DNA from: Lachnospiraceae bacterium
GTDB taxonomy: Bacteria > Bacillota > Clostridia > Lachnospirales > Lachnospiraceae
DNA: 6,167 bases
Direction: 5' to 3'
Assembly (NCBI GenBank): GCA_003542935.1
Contig: DPJQ01000226.1
Location: 1 to 6,167 of the forward strand
Shown: positions 1 to 5,867 of the stretch, piece by piece
Layout: the number at the start of each line of letters is the position of its first letter
Numbering within the stretch: the first letter of the stretch is position 1
The notes under the pieces: generated by a model
The model's input: only the letters and a program-made list of their open reading frames with translations
Told to the model about the DNA's origin: nothing
Database searches by the model: none
Translations under genes and position numbers: made by a program

Positions 1-39
1 GGGGCTTAATGAATGTTCAGTTAATATCATCCACGGAAT
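1..39 (-). pseudogene. pelF: continuation of pelF in the shifted frame, running off the left edge
   Basis: Shifting the pelF frame by one base after codon 92 (AGT, 41-43) gives an open frame to the window edge that reads IPWMILTEHSLSP. In PelF proteins this region is followed by an 'SP/TP xx FL x S' segment (P. aeruginosa PelF has ITPEDF there), and the new frame ends in LSP exactly at the edge, as expected. Restoring a single base between 39 and 40 would read SD-IPW and join both parts. The in-frame alternative, a TGG-to-TGA nonsense change, would give TFIKP after the stop, which fits the family less well. Only 13 codons are visible, so this is an inference. Confidence 0.5.
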
Positions 40-316
40 CACTCATCAGCCCCTCCAGGGTCTCTTTTTCCTCCCTGGTCAGCCGGATTTTCCGTCCGCT
101 CTTCCCCCATGCCGCATCCCCGAGGTACAAAGTCCGGATCTCCCTGACATTTTCCGGTATCTGACATACATACTCCGGCATCTCCTCTCTTGTAGTCGCA
201 ATGGCCCATACCACAAACTCCACATCCTGGAACTGGCTGCAAAGCGTCCGTACCCAGCTGGAGACACCTCCCGGAATATAGGGATAGCTCCCCTCACAGA
301 TCAAACATACCCGCAT
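17..316 (-). CDS. pelF: PelF-family glycosyltransferase, N-terminal part, ends early (apparent frameshift)
   Basis: PelF is a cytosolic GT4-type glycosyltransferase that polymerises Pel-like exopolysaccharide from a UDP-sugar. The N-terminus shows the family opening: a first beta strand, then EGSYPY (residues 8-13) and GGVSSW (16-21), followed by a segment resembling the PelF 'IPENV' region (53-57). PelF proteins are roughly 470-510 residues, but this frame stops at a TGA (17-19) after 99 codons, so it lacks nearly all of the catalytic region. The ATG at 314-316 has a strong GAGGAGGA Shine-Dalgarno at 327-334, 10 bases upstream, and lies 3 bases after the stop of the DUF2194 gene, implying co-transcription. 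The last residues (from about 93) do not look like PelF, while the +1 frame does (see the entry at 1-39). I infer a one-base deletion near 38-40 or a sequencing error. Family assignment is fairly secure; functional status is not. Confidence 0.8.
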   Translation of the reverse strand: MRVCLICEGSYPYIPGGVSSWVRTLCSQFQDVEFVVWAIATTREEMPEYVCQIPENVREIRTLYLGDAAWGKSGRKIRLTREEKETLEGLMSDSVDDIN

Positions 317-319
317 GCT

Positions 320-2023
320 TTATTTTTCCTCCTCAAGTATGATCATCCCATGATTTTCCTGAATGCGCAGCAGATAGTATCCGTTTCCCACTTCTTGACA
401 GTTCAAGCCGTCGGCATCCGCAATACGGCTGTCTGTATGATAAAAGAATGCCTGCCCCTTCACGGCGCTGCTGCAATTAATCTCCATGCGGCTGCCGTTC
501 TTTATCCAACCGTAATCCATACCCTGATAGCTCTTCACATCGCTCCCTGTCTGGGATAATGTCCTGCCTTCCAGCCAGGGTACCCGGGCAAGGATTTCCG
601 ATTCAAAAAGGCCGATCTGCCGCTTACCCGAATCCCAGACAGCCGTGTCCCCGTCACTGACAAGCAGCATACTGCCATCGAACACATGGGAAACCATGCC
701 ATAGGCCCCCAGGACAGAGCAGATGGCAAACAGATTGCCGTCCTCCATGGTATTTCCTGTAGTCGCAGCGGGAAATACGGTGCGCCCATCCTCCCAGGAA
801 AGCCGTGTATCGCGGCTTCCCAGCATCCCCCGGACGAACCGGATGTCCGCACCCGGCACATCCAGCATTTCCGGGGAAAAACTGTCGGTTTCCATGGCCA
901 GGCCCTGAACGGTGTAACCCGGGAAAACACCGGAGAACCGTTCGATAAATTCCTCGTTAAACACGACGTCCCCATCCTCCTGGCAATTGGCAGCATAGGC
1001 CAGCTCCCCGCCCAATTGCAACACCGATCTGCCGATGGACGCGAACAACTCGCCGTCGCTCTCCCCGAAACTCCCCTCAGAACTTGCTGCCGCCAACATA
1101 CCGGAAGTATATGGCGTATCCGTGCGGAGGGAGGCCCCCTGAAAGGCAGGCCACACCACATCCTGGACAAAGCCATCCGCGGAATAGCCGTACACTCGCC
1201 TGCACAGCTCGTCATCGGCAGGCGTAATCATGGGAAAATTGTCAAGAAATACGGCCTTCACCCCTAAAACCGGATAGACAAAATCAGGCAGCAGTGCGCC
1301 GATGGCCCCTGTCAGAAGCCCCATACAGCGGATGTCGGTGAGAAATGTCCCGTTAATCAGGCAGACGTTTCCCTTCTGCCAGACGTATGTATAAAAGATG
1401 GGGATGCCGTCTCCCGCATCCCGTATGTAAACAGACGCTTCGTCGCTGACTTTGATCCGGGCGGAACCGCTGCTTCCGTCATAACAAGCCTGTTCCGGCT
1501 GGACGGGAAGCAGGGGCTTTTCAAAAACCAGATCATGGTAATCTTCCCCCGCAGATTTTTCCCGGATGCCAAATGCCGGCCACAGGAGTGCGTCCTCATC
1601 CCCTCCCGCAAGGCCCGCTGCCAGAATAACCCGGCCTCCACCGGCAATGAACTCCTCAAGCTCATTAATGTCTGCATAGCGGCTGACGAAACCGTCACAA
1701 AAAATGACCAGATCCCGCTCCTTTACTTTACCCACGTCCAGATGCCCTTCCCCGGCCACGGTGAGACGGAGATCCCCGCAGAGCTGCCGGACATTATCAT
1801 AAATCTCCCCACTCCGCCCGTCTCCGGAATCCCCCAGAATCCAGACCCTGGGCCTATCTCCTTCGTCTACCTGCCTCGTTTCCATAAACTCCCGTTCCGG
1901 GACAGGTGAGCTTTGGATCTGAACGCCCGTCGGACGGCTTTCATTTATACTGTAAATCAGAAAAATACTCCCCAGGGCAATGACTGTCAGGACAATATAC
2001 AGTAGCCGTTTGAATGATAACAT
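320..2023 (-). CDS. DUF2194-type membrane-anchored protein of a Pel-like exopolysaccharide cluster
   Basis: 567 residues from the chosen start. An N-terminal signal-anchor (KRLLYIVLTVIALGSIFLIY, about 5-24) puts the bulk outside the membrane. Residues 59-140 look like a Rossmann/glutamine-amidotransferase-like domain (RVWILGDSGDG, then DLVIFCDGF and ELEEFIAGGGRVILAAG). From about 250 a second domain begins, with FLDNFP (259-264) where DUF2194 proteins and polysaccharide deacetylases carry their first acidic motif, and SHVFD at 445-449. DUF2194 genes sit beside pelF/pelG in many Firmicutes, in the position of the PelA deacetylase domain; processing of the extruded polymer is the likely role, by inference. 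Start: an upstream in-frame ATG at 2110 would overlap the preceding gene by 40 bases and delay the membrane segment, whereas the ATG at 2023 has AAGGGGTGG just upstream and places the anchor at the N-terminus. It stops 3 bases before pelF. Confidence 0.78.
   Translation of the reverse strand: MLSFKRLLYIVLTVIALGSIFLIYSINESRPTGVQIQSSPVPEREFMETRQVDEGDRPRVWILGDSGDGRSGEIYDNVRQLCGDLRLTVAGEGHLDVGKVKERDLVIFCDGFVSRYADINELEEFIAGGGRVILAAGLAGGDEDALLWPAFGIREKSAGEDYHDLVFEKPLLPVQPEQACYDGSSGSARIKVSDEASVYIRDAGDGIPIFYTYVWQKGNVCLINGTFLTDIRCMGLLTGAIGALLPDFVYPVLGVKAVFLDNFPMITPADDELCRRVYGYSADGFVQDVVWPAFQGASLRTDTPYTSGMLAAASSEGSFGESDGELFASIGRSVLQLGGELAYAANCQEDGDVVFNEEFIERFSGVFPGYTVQGLAMETDSFSPEMLDVPGADIRFVRGMLGSRDTRLSWEDGRTVFPAATTGNTMEDGNLFAICSVLGAYGMVSHVFDGSMLLVSDGDTAVWDSGKRQIGLFESEILARVPWLEGRTLSQTGSDVKSYQGMDYGWIKNGSRMEINCSSAVKGQAFFYHTDSRIADADGLNCQEVGNGYYLLRIQENHGMIILEEEK
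327..334 (-). promoter_or_regulatory. Shine-Dalgarno of pelF
   Basis: GAGGAGGA on the minus strand, 10 bases before the ATG at 316. It lies inside the last codons of the DUF2194 gene, so translation of the two is probably coupled. Its strength shows that the truncated pelF has a normal initiation signal and that the lesion lies later in the gene. Confidence 0.8.
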
Positions 2024-2027
2024 GCTT

Positions 2028-2036
2028 CCACCCCTT
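2028..2036 (-). promoter_or_regulatory. Shine-Dalgarno deciding the DUF2194 gene start
   Basis: Minus-strand AAGGGGTGG, with its GGGG ending 7 bases before the ATG at 2021-2023. It lies in the 47-base gap after the preceding stop (2071-2073). It supports the 567-residue protein over a version 29 residues longer starting at 2110. Confidence 0.7.
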
Positions 2037-2070
2037 GTATTTATACTCCACGCCTCAATGAATAGTAACG

Positions 2071-3831
2071 TCAGTTGTCCATTGCCGCTCCGGCCAGGCG
2101 GTTCATCCAATAGCGCAGCTGCTCCAGCCCTTTGGGCGAGAGACGGATCTGCTTATTTTTACGCAGGTCATCCAGAAGTTCCTCAAATTTCTGCCGTTCT
2201 CCCGTCCGGTAAAACATTTTCAGCATATCCTGATAGGCTGCCTCGCTCCGCATCCGGCCCGCATGTCCCCGCCAGAGAATTTCCGCATCCGCGTACCGGC
2301 CAAGTTCCACCAGAGAATTTAAATATTCCTCGTACTCCCTCAGGGAAACCTCACTTTCCCCGGTTTCGATCTGCCCCTGCACCAGTCCGCATAAATGTTT
2401 TCGGTAAGCACTTTGCTCCCTGGCAGAAAGGACGCCGCTGGCCAGCATCTCCGTCAAAGCCTCACAGGCTGCGTGGTATTTCTCCGGATTGCCGGGGTCC
2501 TGCTCATAATCCCTGCGGCACTCCAGCCACCGCGCCTGCCCAAGGCGGTATATCTCCATCTTCGCCGCCGCCACATAATGGGCCGACTCCGAATCCTCGT
2601 CTCGCTCTGCCGCCAGAAGAATCCTGTAATTCTCTTTCAGGTTCTTCTTCAGCTGTTTCAGCAGAAGAGCCCGTTTTTCCGTGTTTTCACCAACTGCCAT
2701 GGCATCCTCCACCGGCACCACGTTCAGCGCCTCCCGCACATCGGGATGCTCCGGCTGCCGGTCAATCTCAAAAGTATGCGTCAGAACGGCCTCCCGGTCG
2801 ACCCCCACTTTTTCCAAAAACGCCTGGATCAGTCCCGGCAGATAATAGATGAGAAATCCAAGCCCCGGAAGGAAAATGAAGAAAGCCACAGCCCCGGCCC
2901 GGTGGATTATCTTTACGACGGTATACGCTGCCGCCCTTTGCCGGTCTGCCGCTTTTGTACTTCCGTCCCTGGGATGATTTACATAATACCATTCGAGGAA
3001 ATCGTCATGCATTTCTTCTCCCCGCCTGCGGGCAAGGACTGCTTCCTTTTTATCGGCATAAGAACCCAGATAATAGGTTTTTCCCTTGAAAGTGATCTGT
3101 GCGGCCCACCTGTCGTTCCTCCGGTTCAGATAAACGCCGGTATGTCCGCTGGTATTGCTGGCAATCAGCCGGTTTCTTGTGGTTTCTAAAACGGTTACCG
3201 AGGTGCCATCAATCAGCTTCAAATTGTCCCGGTAAACCTCCGCCTGGAGGCAGCCGCAGCTTCTGGTCTTTCCTGTCTGAAGCAGCGTCTGCCCCACAAC
3301 AGTCTCCCTCCCGCAATCGCATACGCACTTCCAGCGGTGCATACCTCCCCGCTTCCCGGCATATGCCGTCACGGTCAGACGTCCAAAGCGTTTCCCGACA
3401 TAGTCCTTCCTCGCGGGATGGCCAAGACAGCCGCAGCTCTTCCGGTATCCGGCAGTCAACTGATGGAGCGGGGCATGAACCTCGCCGCCGCAGTCACAAC
3501 GGCACAGCCAGACTGCACTGCCCCGTATGACCTGGCCGTCGGGCTTGATGGCAGTCAGCTTACCGAAACGCATACCGGCAATATCCCGCTGCCCCGGCTT
3601 GACTTTTGACACACAGCCGCAGTCTGTCACGGTCTGCCTCTGCAGGCAGCGGGTGTCCAGCATGATCTCACCGCCGCAGTCACAGCGGCACAGCCAGACC
3701 ATATAGCCTCCTTTTCGTTTTTCCGTGGGGGCGGTTATGGTCAATCTGCCGATACGGCAGCCCACGCCGATCAACGGCCGAATTTCTTTTTTCCGTCCTG
3801 ATATTTTTTTCTCTGTCAATCCGATGCACAC
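2071..3831 (-). CDS. fusion protein: three Cys-rich repeats + AP2-like domain + transmembrane segment + PelE-like helical region
   Basis: 586 residues in one uninterrupted frame. Residues 21-73, 83-135 and 143-194 are three repeats built as (I/F)G(R/K)LT ... W-x-C-x-CDCG ... L ... CGC, with cysteines at 48/50/52/71/73, 110/112/114/133/135 and 169/171/173/192/194, a likely zinc-binding pattern. Residues about 226-288 match a bacterial AP2-like domain (NTSGHTGVYLN, RWAAQITFKGKTYYLGSY, ending DDFLEWYY). These modules are usual in phage and mobile-element DNA-binding proteins. After a linker (289-301) comes a hydrophobic segment (about 312-338), then a charged helical, TPR-like region (364-577) including NVVPVEDAMAV and SESAHYVAAAKMEIYR, which I recognise as PelE-like. 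PelE is a membrane scaffold of Pel machinery, and the downstream neighbours fit that. Start is uncertain: the GTG at 3831 abuts its AGGGAG, and the in-frame TTG at 3819 (11 bases after AGGGAG) may be the true start. An in-frame TAG at 3853-3855 excludes further extension. Domain calls are by eye; the fusion itself is direct. Confidence 0.8.
   Translation of the reverse strand: MCIGLTEKKISGRKKEIRPLIGVGCRIGRLTITAPTEKRKGGYMVWLCRCDCGGEIMLDTRCLQRQTVTDCGCVSKVKPGQRDIAGMRFGKLTAIKPDGQVIRGSAVWLCRCDCGGEVHAPLHQLTAGYRKSCGCLGHPARKDYVGKRFGRLTVTAYAGKRGGMHRWKCVCDCGRETVVGQTLLQTGKTRSCGCLQAEVYRDNLKLIDGTSVTVLETTRNRLIASNTSGHTGVYLNRRNDRWAAQITFKGKTYYLGSYADKKEAVLARRRGEEMHDDFLEWYYVNHPRDGSTKAADRQRAAAYTVVKIIHRAGAVAFFIFLPGLGFLIYYLPGLIQAFLEKVGVDREAVLTHTFEIDRQPEHPDVREALNVVPVEDAMAVGENTEKRALLLKQLKKNLKENYRILLAAERDEDSESAHYVAAAKMEIYRLGQARWLECRRDYEQDPGNPEKYHAACEALTEMLASGVLSAREQSAYRKHLCGLVQGQIETGESEVSLREYEEYLNSLVELGRYADAEILWRGHAGRMRSEAAYQDMLKMFYRTGERQKFEELLDDLRKNKQIRLSPKGLEQLRYWMNRLAGAAMDN
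2968..3156 (-). other. AP2-like domain coding segment of the fusion gene
   Basis: Codons about 226-288. The features that mark bacterial AP2 (ERF-like) domains are visible: SGHTGV, a strand with RW-AAQITFKGK, then YYLGSYADKKEAVLARR, where 'LG-x-(Y/F)' plus an Ala-rich helix is the hallmark. No HNH nuclease motif is seen beside it, so this looks like the DNA-binding half only. The segment ends in DDFLEWYYVNH, which in free-standing proteins of this kind tends to be close to the C-terminus; that helps place the fusion joint near codons 288-301. Confidence 0.65.
3250..3771 (-). repeat. three tandem coding repeats (Cys-rich, zinc-ribbon-like units)
   Basis: Three units within the fusion gene at about 3771-3613, 3585-3427 and 3405-3250, each 52-53 codons with a period of 60-62 codons. 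Units 1 and 2 share a 29-base stretch (3671-3699 and 3485-3513, 186 bases apart) with one mismatch, coding for the WLCRCDCGGE core. Unit 3 is more diverged in DNA but keeps all the cysteines (CVCDCG, SCGC). Unit 1 is atypical at its end (DCGC rather than SCGC) and at its start (CRIGRLT rather than RFGRLT). Confidence 0.85.
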
Positions 3832-4059
3832 TCCCTGGTATTGAAAACGGAACTAATGGTACATATAGCTGTAGTAGTTCCCAACATCTTCACCCGCATC
3901 GGATTTCGCCGCGGGACGGACAGAAACCCCACCCGTCAATCTCCGGCAAACGGACAGGCGGCCCGCCCATATTCTCGCAGAATTGGTTATTCTGCAAAGG
4001 CCAGACGCTTTTTTGTGTTTCCGGCATCCCGCATATCGTTCCATGTTTTTGGGCACAGC

Positions 4060-4096
4060 AAAAAAGCCAGACATTCAATCCTGATGATGTCTGGCT
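4060..4096 (-). terminator. intrinsic terminator upstream of the fusion gene
   Basis: On the minus strand, AGCCAGACAT (4096-4087) pairs perfectly with ATGTCTGGCT (4074-4065) across a 12-base loop and is followed by a run of six T (4065-4060). It faces the same way as glgA but lies 120 bases beyond the glgA terminator, so it either backs that one up or ends a separate short transcript. It insulates the Pel-like genes from glgA. Confidence 0.8.
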
Positions 4097-4216
4097 TCTA
4101 TAAAATTGCCTATCCGGCGGCATCTTTTTCATGGCAGGGATACCGCCGCCTTGATCGCACAGGGCAGGAAACTATCATGTCAGGCCGACCCGGGATGCCG
4201 GCTGCCGGAACAGACA

Positions 4217-4251
4217 TAAAAAACGGGCAAAAGCAATTGGCTTTCACCCGT
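4217..4251 (-). terminator. intrinsic terminator of glgA
   Basis: On the minus strand, ACGGGTGAAAGC (4251-4240) pairs over 12 positions (two of them G-T) with GCTTTTGCCCGT (4234-4223), with a 5-base loop. A run of T (4223-4218) follows. It starts about 30 bases after the glgA stop codon, the expected place. The opposite strand also has a T-rich flank (4251-4260), so weak bidirectional action is possible. Confidence 0.88.
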
Positions 4252-4281
4252 CTTTTTCTTCATCTCCTAAATGGATATTCT

Positions 4282-5727
4282 TTAATACCCGGCCAACCAG
4301 GTATACATTTCCTCATATTGCTTTGCCGAATTCCCCCAGGAAAAGTCGGCTTTCATCCCCCGCTCCACAATCTTATTCCAGTCTTTTTTGTGGTCGTAGT
4401 AGATCTGCTCCGCGTACCGGATGGCGCCCAGCATTTCATGGGCATTGTAATTGGTAAAGCTAAAGCCCGTGCCGGTTCCCTCATATTCATTGTAGGGCTC
4501 CACCGTATCCTTCAGCCCGCCCGTCTCGCGCACGATAGGCACCGTGCCGTAGCGCAGGCTCATGAGCTGGCTCAGCCCGCAGGGCTCAAACAGCGACGGC
4601 ATAAGGAAAGCGTCGCAGGAGCCGTAGATCTGATGCGAGAGCTCATTGGAGTAGTAAATATTCGCAGATACCTTCTGATCGTATTTCCATGCAAAATGAC
4701 GGAACATGTTCTCGTAACGTTCCTCACCTGTACCCAGCACCACAAGCTGGATACTGTCCTGGCATAATTCATCCATGATATAGGCAATCAGGTCAAATCC
4801 CTTCTGGTCTGTCAGACGGGATACCACGCCGATCATCATGGCTTTGGGGTCCACAGCGAGGCCCAGCCTCTTTTGCAGATCCGTCTTATTTTTCACTTTC
4901 TCCTTCCTGAAATTGCTGACCGAAAAATTCTTTGTGAGAAAACTGTCGGTCGCCGGATTCCACTCTTCGTAATCCAGGCCGTTCACGATACCCCTGAGGC
5001 TGTTGCTGCGGGCATTCATCAACCCATCCAGCCCCTCGCCATAGAACGGCGTCTTGATCTCTTCCGCATAGGTGTTGCTCACGGTGGTGATGGCATCGGC
5101 ATAAACCAGGCCACCCTTGAGATAGTTGGCGTCATGATCCTTCTCCAGCTTGTCCGGGGTAAAGAAATAGCTGGAGAGCCCGGTAATGCTCTTCACTGTC
5201 GGAATATTCCATACGCCCTGGAATTTCAGATTGTGGATCGTCATGACCGACTTGATGCTGCGGTAATACTCATCGGCCGCAAAACGTTCTTTCAGATATA
5301 CGGGAATCAGGCCTGTCTGCCAGTCATGGCAATGGATGATCTCAGGATGAAAACCAACCACCGGCAAAATAGACAGCACGGCTTTGGAAAAGAAAGCATA
5401 TTTTTCCAGATCCCAGGGCATACCCGCATAGATACCGCCCCCGCTGAAATGTTCCTCATTATCAATGAAATAGAATTTGACTCCTTCATATTCCATCTCA
5501 AAAATACCCACATACTGCTGCCGCCAGTTCAGATCCATATAAAAATTCGTGATATACTGCATCTGATCTTTGAATTCCTGCCGAATAGCCGCATATTTCG
5601 GAATGACCACCCGCACGTCAAAGTATTCTTTCGGAAAATATTTTGGCAGAGACCCCACTACGTCGGCAAGCCCTCCTGTTTTGATGAAGGGAGTTGACTC
5701 TGAGGCCGCAAAAAGTATATTTTTCAT
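4282..5727 (-). CDS. glgA: glycogen synthase (ADP-glucose-dependent, GT5)
   Basis: GlgA transfers glucose from ADP-glucose to the non-reducing end of an alpha-1,4-glucan in the cytosol, the elongation step of glycogen synthesis. The protein is 481 residues, full length for the bacterial family (about 475-490). Visible landmarks: KTGGLADV (16-23, ADP-glucose-binding loop), HCHDWQ (132-137), TIHNLKFQG (163-171), NGLDYEEWNP (249-258), SRLTDQKG (303-310, with the conserved Lys at 309), LGTGE (331-335), PSLFEPCGLSQ (377-387, with the catalytic-site Glu at 380) and RETGGLKDTV (400-409). All key residues are intact, so it should be active. The ATG at 5725-5727 has GGAGG at 5734-5738, and a TATAAT element lies upstream. 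No other glg genes are in the window, and it ends at its own terminator, so it appears to be transcribed alone or by read-through from spo0A. In clostridia, storage glucan (granulose) builds up around the onset of sporulation, making the spo0A neighbour suggestive. Confidence 0.97.
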   Translation of the reverse strand: MKNILFAASESTPFIKTGGLADVVGSLPKYFPKEYFDVRVVIPKYAAIRQEFKDQMQYITNFYMDLNWRQQYVGIFEMEYEGVKFYFIDNEEHFSGGGIYAGMPWDLEKYAFFSKAVLSILPVVGFHPEIIHCHDWQTGLIPVYLKERFAADEYYRSIKSVMTIHNLKFQGVWNIPTVKSITGLSSYFFTPDKLEKDHDANYLKGGLVYADAITTVSNTYAEEIKTPFYGEGLDGLMNARSNSLRGIVNGLDYEEWNPATDSFLTKNFSVSNFRKEKVKNKTDLQKRLGLAVDPKAMMIGVVSRLTDQKGFDLIAYIMDELCQDSIQLVVLGTGEERYENMFRHFAWKYDQKVSANIYYSNELSHQIYGSCDAFLMPSLFEPCGLSQLMSLRYGTVPIVRETGGLKDTVEPYNEYEGTGTGFSFTNYNAHEMLGAIRYAEQIYYDHKKDWNKIVERGMKADFSWGNSAKQYEEMYTWLAGY

Positions 5728-5733
5728 AAAAAA

Positions 5734-5738
5734 CCTCC
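5734..5738 (-). promoter_or_regulatory. Shine-Dalgarno of glgA
   Basis: Minus-strand GGAGG, 6 bases before the ATG at 5727, separated from it by a run of T. It fixes the glgA start, which also gives the family's expected N-terminus. Confidence 0.85.
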
Positions 5739-5761
5739 GTTTTTTTCTTTAAATTACCATT

Positions 5762-5790
5762 ATTATACCTCATTCGTCTGCCAAAATAAA
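5762..5790 (-). promoter_or_regulatory. probable sigma-A promoter of glgA
   Basis: A perfect -10 hexamer TATAAT lies on the minus strand at 5767-5762. At 17-base spacing the -35 position reads TTTATT (5790-5785), only half matching TTGACA, so an activator may be needed. The predicted start is near 5755, giving a leader of about 28 bases that includes the Shine-Dalgarno. Within the spacer, AGACGAA (5779-5773) is one base off the 0A-box core TGNCGAA; this is weak evidence. Confidence 0.5.
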
Positions 5791-5867
5791 GTGTTATCTT
5801 CGTAACGATCTAATATATCCGCACATGTTTGCGCAGACCATGACATAGGATCCTGTAATGTGAAATT

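Larger units (their letters stand above)
3832..4281. other. 450-base intergenic region without a convincing gene; two terminators inside
   Basis: This lies between the glgA stop and the fusion gene. It holds two minus-strand intrinsic terminators (listed separately) and a small hairpin at 3977-3995 (GCAGAAT / ATTCTGC with a 5-base loop). Short minus-strand frames exist (4132-3890 and 4074-3853) but have no Shine-Dalgarno, and one begins inside a terminator stem, so I do not call them. A promoter for the Pel-like operon must lie below 4060, but I see only a poor match: TTGCAG on the minus strand at about 3999-3994, 17 bases before GAATAT. I see no c-di-GMP riboswitch core here. Confidence 0.6.

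Noticed and set aside
17..19. TGA in pelF as a selenocysteine codon or a TGG-to-TGA nonsense change
   Set aside because: No stem-loop can be assessed past the edge, and the residues after the stop fit PelF less well than the +1 frame; a frameshift explains more.
1980..2852. 290-codon plus-strand frame antisense to the fusion gene
   Set aside because: Pro/Ser/Arg-rich composition typical of the antisense of a GC-rich gene; no recognisable motif, and the minus-strand frame has clear domains.
3817..3892. Short minus-strand peptide frame (reading MRVKMLGTTTAICTISS...) considered as a peptide precursor
   Set aside because: No Shine-Dalgarno; it overlaps the fusion gene start and does not fit a leader-core pattern convincingly.
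3832..4059. c-di-GMP riboswitch in the leader of the Pel-like operon
   Set aside because: Considered because such operons are often c-di-GMP linked, but I could not find the conserved GEMM core or its two stems.
3890..4132. 80-codon minus-strand frame in the gap between glgA and the fusion gene
   Set aside because: No Shine-Dalgarno, reads straight through a strong terminator hairpin, and its Trp/Cys-rich composition matches nothing I recognise.
3841..4767. 308-codon open frame on the plus strand
   Set aside because: It covers the 3' end of glgA antisense, crosses two terminators, and has the composition of a mirror frame with no domain signal. glgA is certain on the other strand.
4873..5697. 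274-codon plus-strand frame antisense to glgA
   Set aside because: Pure shadow of a well-conserved gene.
5845..5858. AGGATCCT palindrome after spo0A as a terminator
   Set aside because: The stem is short with no usable loop and no T run follows.
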